DNA of 64,000 nucleotides from Volutella citrinella (lineage: Eukaryota > Ascomycota > Sordariomycetes > Hypocreales > Nectriaceae). The stretch lies in assembly GCA_034401135.1 (NCBI GenBank), contig JAWZSP010000005.1:3596001-3660000 (forward strand), read 5' to 3'. The first letter of the stretch is position 1, and each line of letters starts with the position of its first letter. Of this stretch, positions 57,406-64,000 are shown piece by piece. Under the pieces are notes generated by a model, which was not told the DNA's origin, made no database searches, and worked only from the letters and a program-made list of their open reading frames with translations. The translations under genes were made by a program, and so were the position numbers.

Positions 57406-58631
57406 ATGGTGCGATACCGCCTAGCAGTGTCCCTGGCGCTGGTCCTTGGCCAACTCGGCGTGAACGGCCAGGTCGAGGACCAACGCGTCCCGTCGTGCAA
57501 AGCCCAAATCGATCTATGGTGCCTCCAGTTACTTTACAACCTACCAAGAGCCCCCTCCTCGGGTAAGAGCACGGGAATGGCCGTCTTTGGGGCCCTTGAC
57601 GAGTACTCTGATGGCAACGACCTCCGCGAGTTCCTCGACTACTTCGGCGACGACCTCACCACGCCACCAGTTGTGAAGAAGGTGAACCTCGGTGGAGGTC
57701 CGGGCCCCTCCAGGAGTGGCTCATCGGGTATCGACACATCTCTCAGGCTGCAGTACACGGCAGGCCTGGTCAACGGGGTGCGCGTGACATTTTATGAGTC
57801 CGGCGCCAGCACCCTCAGAGGGATCAGGGACTTTGTCAACACGCTGATCGCGGACCCTGCACCGCCCTCTGTCGTCGTCATCCCCTACTGGTTTGACGAG
57901 GGCCAGCTCAGCCCAGGTCTTATGGGGGAGCTTTGTGACCGGTTCCTCGTCCTCACGGCGAGGGGCGTCTCCATCATCGTGCCCAGCGGTGACGGGGGTG
58001 TCGCCGGCCGCGAGAAGGCGAGCTTCCCAGGCACCTTCAGAGCGATGTTCCCGGCCAGCTGTCCGTTTGTGACATCGGTGGGCGGGACGACGGGCACCAG
58101 CGAAGTGGCTGCAGGCCTGTCGACGGGAGGCTTCTCCGAGTACTTCAGGCGGCCCTCTTACCAGACTGAGGCTGTTGATAGGTACTTGAAGAGCCTCGAT
58201 GGCCTTCACGATGGCCGCTTCAACGCAAGGGGACGAGCCATCCCCGACGTCTCTGCGCAGGCTCTCAACTTCACCGTGTTGCGCAATGGGAGGACCTTCA
58301 AAGTTCAAAGCACCAGGTAAAGATAGCAAACACGAACAAAGCCCATCCTACCCGTCCTGTTCAGCAGCGACTAACTGCGAACAGCGCCGCCACCATGGTC
58401 TTTGCATCCGTCGTTGCCCTCCTCAACGACCGCCTCGCGTCCCAGGGGGCCAAGCCGCTCGGGTTCCTCAACCCTCTCCTCTACGCGCAGCCGCATCTTC
58501 TCAAGGACGTTACGCAAGGGTCCAGCCCGAGATGCGGCACCAACGGCTTCCCTGCCGCGAAGGGCTGGGATCCGGTGACGGGCCTGGGCACCCCCGACTT
58601 TGGCAAGATGAAGGGCCTAGGCGGCCAGTAG
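57406..58631 (+). CDS. Sedolisin (S53) homologue without prodomain, likely catalytically inactive
   Basis: Two exons (57406-58316 and 58385-58631, 68-bp intron) give 385 residues. A signal peptide (MVRYRLAVSLALVLGQLGVNG) is followed almost at once by CKAQIDLWCLQLLYNLP, which in tripeptidyl-peptidases begins the mature domain. The usual 170-200 residue activation prodomain is missing. The oxyanion Asp196 (PSGDGG), the nucleophile Ser304 (QSTSAAT) and the calcium-binding end (GWDPVTGLGTPDFGKM) are kept. The acid pair, normally Glu-x3-Asp before LQY, reads Asp110-x3-Arg114. Loss of the catalytic Asp and replacement by Arg should abolish peptidase activity. The frame is intact across the intron and has a TATA box, so it may be expressed as a secreted pseudoenzyme. 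The family is sure; inactivity is inferred. Confidence 0.88.
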
Positions 58632-59564
58632 CTTGTTGATGCGCGGGGGGTTATTGCAGTTGCTGCTGGGCTTCTGAAAGGAACTGTGACTATAACGTAA
58701 CATGCTCTGCACAGAGGCCGAGTCAACTCGATAACTGAATTCTCCAACCAAAACGACTCTGCATCTGTGAAGACGTTTATCTAACTCTGGCTGTTCCGGA
58801 AGCCCATCCTCTGCCGACAGCCCGAGGCATCCAACCAGTATTCGACCTTCACGTCATGCCGTGTGATCCGAGGGCCCGCCATCGCAACGATCCCCCACGG
58901 CCCGAGACGCTACGCAATGGATGCCTCGCTTCCCTCGCAGCCATTTCCGGGTTCATCACGAGCTCTGAGGTCCATCAGTGCAAGCTGTTCCACGTCCAAG
59001 TCTGCCATCGGCATCATCCCGGGGGCGGGCGGCCGATCCCTAACATCTCGATCCACCAGCGCCATTCTCCCGCCCCAGCGCACCGCCATTGGGCGAGACC
59101 TAGTTGATGCTACCCTGCCCCGTTGATGCGCGGGGAGCCTTATTGGTTGTGTCCCACAATCCCGCGTGATGGTGTTCCGTGCTGATGATCAGATAAGATA
59201 ATCAGTATCCCCACATCTCATGTTCCTCGACTTTGCTCTCCCCACCCGTGACACACTAGGTTACGCCCCCTATGCAACGTGATACAGTATAGAGAGGCAA
59301 TTGTTTCCCTGCGAGAGATGCGCCGGACTCGTCCAATTCAGGCAGCCGGGCTCGGAGCTTATCCCCACTACCAGACTCCAACATCTCGACAATCGCCCCA
59401 TCATGGGCCCTTTGTTGCATACACATCTCAACACTATGCAGGCCCAGCATAAGTGGCCCCGTCGCAAGGAAACAGAGGCGTAGTCGATGACGATAAGTTA
59501 GAAGCCGCACCTCCCAGCCTAAGACCCCCTCATCCTCACATCTTCCACCGACCATCGTTCCACC
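58632..59564. other. Intergenic region before the defensin-like gene
   Basis: No gene supported. Just before the start codon at 59565 there is a CCTCATCC/CACC-rich leader. Confidence 0.5.
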
Positions 59565-59795
59565 ATGCGCTTCACCAACCTCCTCGCCCTCGCCTCCTCC
59601 GTGCTCCTCGTCTCCGCTGCACCTGCCGAGACCTTGGATGCAGCCCAGCCAGAGGAGACGTACAAGAACCCCTGCGGCAAGCTCTTCGTCAATGACTTCC
59701 AGGGCTGCAGGGAGCGTTGCGCGGTCGAAGGCGGAGTGTGCGTCTCCATTGCCGGCTGTGGCATCGGCTGCCACAGATGTTCCTGTTACCGATAG
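59565..59795 (+). CDS. Secreted cysteine-rich peptide, defensin-like
   Basis: A 76-residue precursor. Residues 1-19 are a signal peptide (MRFTNLLALASSVLLVSAA), followed by a short acidic pro-like segment and a mature part of about 42 residues with eight cysteines (37, 48, 52, 59, 65, 69, 72, 74). The spacing C-x10-C-x3-C at the start and C-x-C-Tyr at the end, with GG-x-C in between, matches the layout of fungal CS-alpha-beta defensins such as plectasin. The extra two cysteines could form a fourth disulfide. An antimicrobial or effector role is inferred. The stop TAG is followed by a likely 3' UTR intron (59814-59872, GTGAGT..ACAG with a CTGAC branch site). The gene is convergent with the AAA ATPase gene. 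Confidence 0.75.
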   Translation: MRFTNLLALASSVLLVSAAPAETLDAAQPEETYKNPCGKLFVNDFQGCRERCAVEGGVCVSIAGCGIGCHRCSCYR

Positions 59796-60175
59796 TTTCC
59801 GGCCTGGCTTCGAGTGAGTTGTTGTCGCCCTGGAGCCGTGGGCTTCTGCTGACTTATTCGTCATTGATACAGTGACGATGTTTGCAACCCAGCAACGACG
59901 ACAACACACGACAGAGTCGACTTCCAAAGGAGGGAATTCACACGCAATAGTCAGCTGTGAACCGGAAAGTGACTGGAGAGTGTATTTCATTAATCGCTAA
60001 ATCAAAATACGTAAAGACAACAACGCTCAATCGCAGCCAAGACTCCGTATCTGTGCATACCCATCTTCAATGACCATGCCATCGTGAAAATCGCCTTGCG
60101 TCTAGCCCAAAACATATATATGCGCGCAGGCATCGGGTACAATTTCGTAAATCCAGATGATACCATACCATCATC
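59796..60175. other. Convergent 3' intergenic region
   Basis: Contains the probable 3' UTR intron of the defensin-like gene at 59814-59872 and the 3' UTR of the AAA ATPase gene. No other gene seen. Confidence 0.5.
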
Positions 60176-63100
60176 TTACTCGTGCCCCTCCAGATCTCGT
60201 AACGTCATGACTTGCCGGGCGCCCATTGGGCCCTGTCCTCCCCATGTCCTGATTGCAGCGCCGCCCATGCCCGATGCCTGGCCAAGGATTGTCACAAGCT
60301 CCTTGCCCGAGACTGTCAGGTCCGCGCCGGCGTACCCCTTAAGCGCGCACTCCTTGAAGATGTGGCCGATGAGACGCTCGCCCAGCGTCTCAACACTCCG
60401 TCCACTGGCCCAGCCCTTGTCGTTGCTGAGTCGTGACAGCAACGTCATGAGCGAGTTCCGCGTCATGCCATCCATCTCCGGGGTTGGCTGGATCGTGATG
60501 CCAACTTTGCCGACCACCCGCCGCAAGTGCTCGACGCACTGCTCGGCACGGATGGGACGGAATGTAAACTCGGTGGCAAAGCGGCTCCGCATGCCCTGGT
60601 TGCTCCGCAGAAGTCGGTCCATCTCCTCTTCGTAGCCGGCGAGCACAATGACAAGCTTCCGCGCAAACTGAGGCTTGGTGATGGCGTCAACCAGTTCGCT
60701 CACAGCTTCTTCGTTGAAAGAGCCGTGGTGGCCTGCCAGCCGATATGCCTCGTCGATAAACAGCACCTTGCCGAGTGCGGATTCGAGTAGGCGATGGGTC
60801 TTGGGGCCAGTCTGGCCACAGTACTCGCCAACTAGTTGCGAGGCAGAGACGTCAATCACATCTGGGGCCGACAAGAAGCCCATGTCGTAGAAGATCTGTC
60901 CAAGCTTCCGGGCAGTTGATGTCTTGCCGGTACCAGGCGGTCCCTTGAAGACGAAAGTGAATGGGACATAGGGCCGGGGGTCAACACCGCGAAGTCGCAT
61001 GCCTTGAACCATGTACTGGTAGCCTTCGAATTTGGAGATGATCTCCTCGTATCCAACGAATCCGTCAAAGAGAGCACGGGTATTGGCAACGGCGTGAGTA
61101 AGTCGATCGTGATCCGGGTCAAAGTCAGCGGCCTCAAAGGGCAGAGAGTCCAGGTCCTCCTCGTCGGATTTCTTGTCCTTCATCACACGTCGCTGTCTGG
61201 CCAGAATGGCCTTGGAGATGAGGTTGTCAACCTCACCACCGTTGCCAAAGTTGGGACGCACAGATGCTCTCTTCAATACCTCCATGGCCACCTCGCGTGC
61301 CTTGTCCGTAGCAACAAGTTTCTCCTTCTTCAACTTGAGGTCAAGAATCTTGCCTAGCGTCTCCTCGTCGAAGTTGTCAAAAACAAAGGCCGACTCGAGG
61401 GGGAACCTGCGCGCCAGGCCGGGGTTGCAATTGGCAAACATATCCTTCATCTGGTCCGGGTAGCCACAGAGAATAACGCATCGGTCAGATCCGGGCTCTC
61501 CAGTCACCTCGGCGACGATGGTGTCGATAATGGCGCCGCGGAAGTCTCCATTCTTGTTAGCACCGCCATCCCTGGCCGTGCCCGGGTCTAGCATATGCGC
61601 ATCGTCGATAATCAGCACGCTCCCAGCAGATTCTCGCAATGCGTCCAGCGTGTTGTTTTCAGAACCTCCAATGAATCTGTCAATGAGATCGGTTGGGTTT
61701 CTGACGACAACATCCCCTTTGGACAGGACGCCAAAGTCCGCCAGCAGTCTGCCATAGAGCTTCGCAACCGTCGTCTTGCCTGTTCCAGGAGCACCCAAGA
61801 AAACTCGATTGGGCGAGATTTTCAAGGGCTCGTCTCCCCTCATCTCGCGGAGGTGGTTCTGGTTCACCTGGCTCACGACGGCGAGTATCGATTCCTTGAC
61901 ACTTTCAAGTCCAGCAAGTTCTTGAAGTTCCTTCCACGCCGGACTCTTCTCCAAACTGAGCGGCTTCTTGTTTCCAAGCAAGTCCTCTTTGGTCATCTTG
62001 TAGTCCTCAAGGTAGTTTCCGTCCTTTCGGGCCTCACGGAATCGCTCCACTTGTCGTCGGCATGCCTCGACGAAGGCTTTTCTGATCGCCCAAACGTTAC
62101 CGAACGTCTTGTCAGTGGACCCTCTCGTGATTCTGCGCATAAGAATCTTCATGTATAGGCCATCATGGCCGCCTTCGACCTCCATCTTCTTGTTGAACCA
62201 TTTGCGCATCATGCCTTGGAATACAAGTAGTAGCTCGTCCTGGGTATAGTTGGGCAACTTGAGCACAGGGAAATGATTTGATACCTGGGCGCTGTAGCCA
62301 AGCTGGTCAGACAATCCAGCGTCTCCATTGCCGGCCAAGATAAGGATAACTTTGGATCCAATGTCTTGTGAGCGGATAAAGAAGTTCCACAGATTGCAGT
62401 CGTCGTTATTGAGAAGGTGAGCATGGTCAATAACAGCAATCTGTCGCCAAGATTAGCCAGATTCACAAGGGACAGAATTTCAATGCACCGGTAGACTTAC
62501 GCAGCCTCCAAAAACAGCAGTATTAGCGATTGTCGAGAGGGTGCCACTCTTGGAAAAGTTGTATGCTGAGAAAATCTGGATGGCGGAGAATCCAGTCGAC
62601 TTTACGACGCCCATCGAAACGAGGAATTTGGCATACAGAACCGCGAGCATTGACTTCCCAGTTCCCTGATTTCCCATGAAAACGGCATCAAAATTCTCTG
62701 TTTTGGCGTCTGTTTCACGGCGAGTTTGTGCTTGGATTTTGGCCTTGGCGTGCAAGAAGAAGGCCTTGGTTTCTTCCAGGCCTGGCAACGACATGAGCCG
62801 ATCGAGATACTTGTTCTCAGCTTTTTCAACCTTCTTTTGTCGTAGCCATTCCAGCCTTGATGGCGATTCGTCCTCGCAATCTTCGGGCGATAGGCCATCG
62901 AGCGATTCCGTGTCGTCATCGAGCTCGAGGCGGGATTTCCTACAAATGTCAGCCTTGCGGTGACCAGAACCGATGGATCAATGGTAGACTCACTCAATGT
63001 CTTCGAGAAGCTGTTCCATTTCGGTGAGGAGGGCCAAAAAACCAGGCTCCACAATCACCGGGGGCTCAGTGTCCTCGGCGGGCTTGATATCGGCGGGCTG

Positions 63101-63415
63101 GTCCTCCGAAGCCAATTCGCCTTCCTCAATATCCCCGAACAAGACGCGCAGACCGAAATGGTCGACATCTTCATTTGCAAGATCCTCCTCGTCGGAGGCT
63201 GACTTGGACTGTACTACAGCATGCTGACGCTTTCGCGGCTTCCTAGTTCGCCGAGACCTCCTTGGAACGATGCCGAGTAGCCAGCTGACGCGAAAGTGGG
63301 GATCGTCAGTCTGAAACTGCCTGAACTCGGGTGGGCATGTCGCCCTGTGGATATACGGCTTGAGGCCGAGCAGCCAGCTGACACAGAAGTTTGGATCTTG
63401 CGACCGAAACTCCAT
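60176..63415 (-). CDS. Triple-AAA CbxX/CfxQ-type ATPase
   Basis: Three exons on the minus strand (63415-62994, 62939-62501, 62440-60176) give 1041 residues; an in-frame stop lies just upstream of the ATG. Three AAA modules follow a charged N-terminal region. Module 1 has Walker A GNQGTGKS (230-237) but Walker B VIDHAH (His293 for Glu). Module 2 has GAPGTGKT (503-510) and IIDDAH (Asp567 for Glu). Module 3 has GPPGTGKT (787-794) and canonical FIDEAY (Asp850, Glu851). The family includes the Rubisco activase CbbX and SpoVK; the fungal proteins have no agreed function. The N-terminus carries the motif DP-x-F-x-VSWLLG twice (residues 7-17 and 38-48). No membrane segment. Probably a hexameric remodelling ATPase in cytosol or nucleus. 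Confidence 0.9.
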
Positions 63416-64000
63416 TACGAGACCGGCTCGTTATGGCGCAAGTGCAGGGCTATCAATGCAATACGCAATAGCAGCTCCAAGTCGGTAACCTGGGGGGAGA
63501 GTGGAGCAGAGTGGTCAATCACCCAAAGGGACCAGACGCTAGAGCCACGCGGGCACAGAGATGATAACGCTGAATAGACGTGATATCCGCTATCGAGATG
63601 CGAAGGAGGCTCGAAATTCGGGGACGGCGATGTGATGCTCGGCAAAATACTAATCGAGGTAATGCTTGGCGACGGATTTACGCAGCGAGTGTAGGGACGA
63701 GAGGTATGGCGGTTCGATAAGGACGAGGCTGGAGTCTAATAGCGGAACGTCACAGGAGGTGTTGGCGGAGGTGTAGAGGCCCGGGAAGGGGGGGTAGGGG
63801 AGGAGAAGTGATGATGGGATGAGGAGAGGTAAAAGATAGGATGAGGGAGAGAAAAGGCATTGAGGAGGCCGCACGGCGGGAAATTCTGAGGTAGGACGCA
63901 CGCAAGCCAGCCGACGCCGACGCCTTGTCTGAGGCTGCATTTCAGGCAGGCGTGCCAGGGACACCTTGGTGACCCAGCCGCCGCCTAGCAGCACCCTCTA
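63416..64000. other. Leader and promoter of the AAA ATPase gene
   Basis: On the minus strand this is a C/T-rich leader. A 114-codon frame (63994-63650 minus) is low complexity (Leu, Ser, Pro) and not supported as a gene. Confidence 0.45.

Noticed and set aside
59256..59990. A 244-codon frame on the minus strand over the defensin-like gene
   Set aside because: The plus strand has a signal peptide and a regular cysteine pattern. The minus frame has neither domain nor context.

Overview
This looks like nuclear chromosomal DNA of a filamentous ascomycete (Pezizomycotina, probably Sordariomycetes). The genes carry short introns of about 50-110 bp with GTAAGT/GTGAGT-type donors, they are not in operons, and the set is typical of such fungi: a DIM-2 type cytosine methyltransferase, the DASH subunit Spc34, a CENP-Q/Fta7 protein with AT-hooks, Sld2, PRMT5 and Prp43. 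I could not assign a species. Twenty protein-coding genes or gene fragments are supported. Every spliced model was checked by hand for splice sites and reading phase.

Layout. 1-1.4 kb: the 5' part of an alanine-glyoxylate aminotransferase on the minus strand, cut by the window edge. 3.4-4.5 kb: an alpha/beta hydrolase. 5-11.7 kb: three RNA-processing genes together, Sm protein F, PRMT5 (convergent with SmF) and the DEAH helicase Prp43 (divergent from PRMT5). 11.7-17.1 kb: a gene-poor stretch, then a small Cys-bearing protein of unknown function (17.2-17.6 kb). 17.6-21.5 kb: another empty stretch with a 17-bp tandem repeat. 21.5-23.2 kb: a secreted App1-like (DUF2183) protein. 25.7-28.5 kb: the RNA polymerase II import/assembly factor Rtp1. 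28.5-33.9 kb: empty, leading to a secreted Gly-Asn repeat protein (33.9-35.0 kb). 35.8-37.5 kb: CENP-Q/Fta7. 37.5-43.4 kb: empty apart from a possible gene relic, leading to an acidic protein of unknown function. 46.1-51.2 kb: a dense block with Spc34, a DsbA-like oxidoreductase, a Topors-like RING ligase and Sld2. 51.6-56.7 kb: a truncated DUF3669 protein and the DIM-2 methyltransferase. 57.4-59.8 kb: a sedolisin homologue that has lost its prodomain and two catalytic residues, followed by a defensin-like cysteine-rich secreted peptide. 60.2-63.4 kb: a triple-AAA CbxX/CfxQ-type ATPase.

Themes. SmF, PRMT5 and Prp43 all act on spliceosomal RNPs. Spc34 and Fta7 are both kinetochore proteins, Sld2 acts in replication initiation, and DIM-2 in heterochromatin. 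The most unusual coding features are the apparent pseudo-sedolisin, the defensin-like peptide beside it, and the AAA protein with two altered Walker B motifs. The most unusual non-coding features are three 5-6 kb gene-poor stretches, each ending at the 5' side of a small gene of unknown function. I saw no tRNA, rRNA, CRISPR array or intact transposon.
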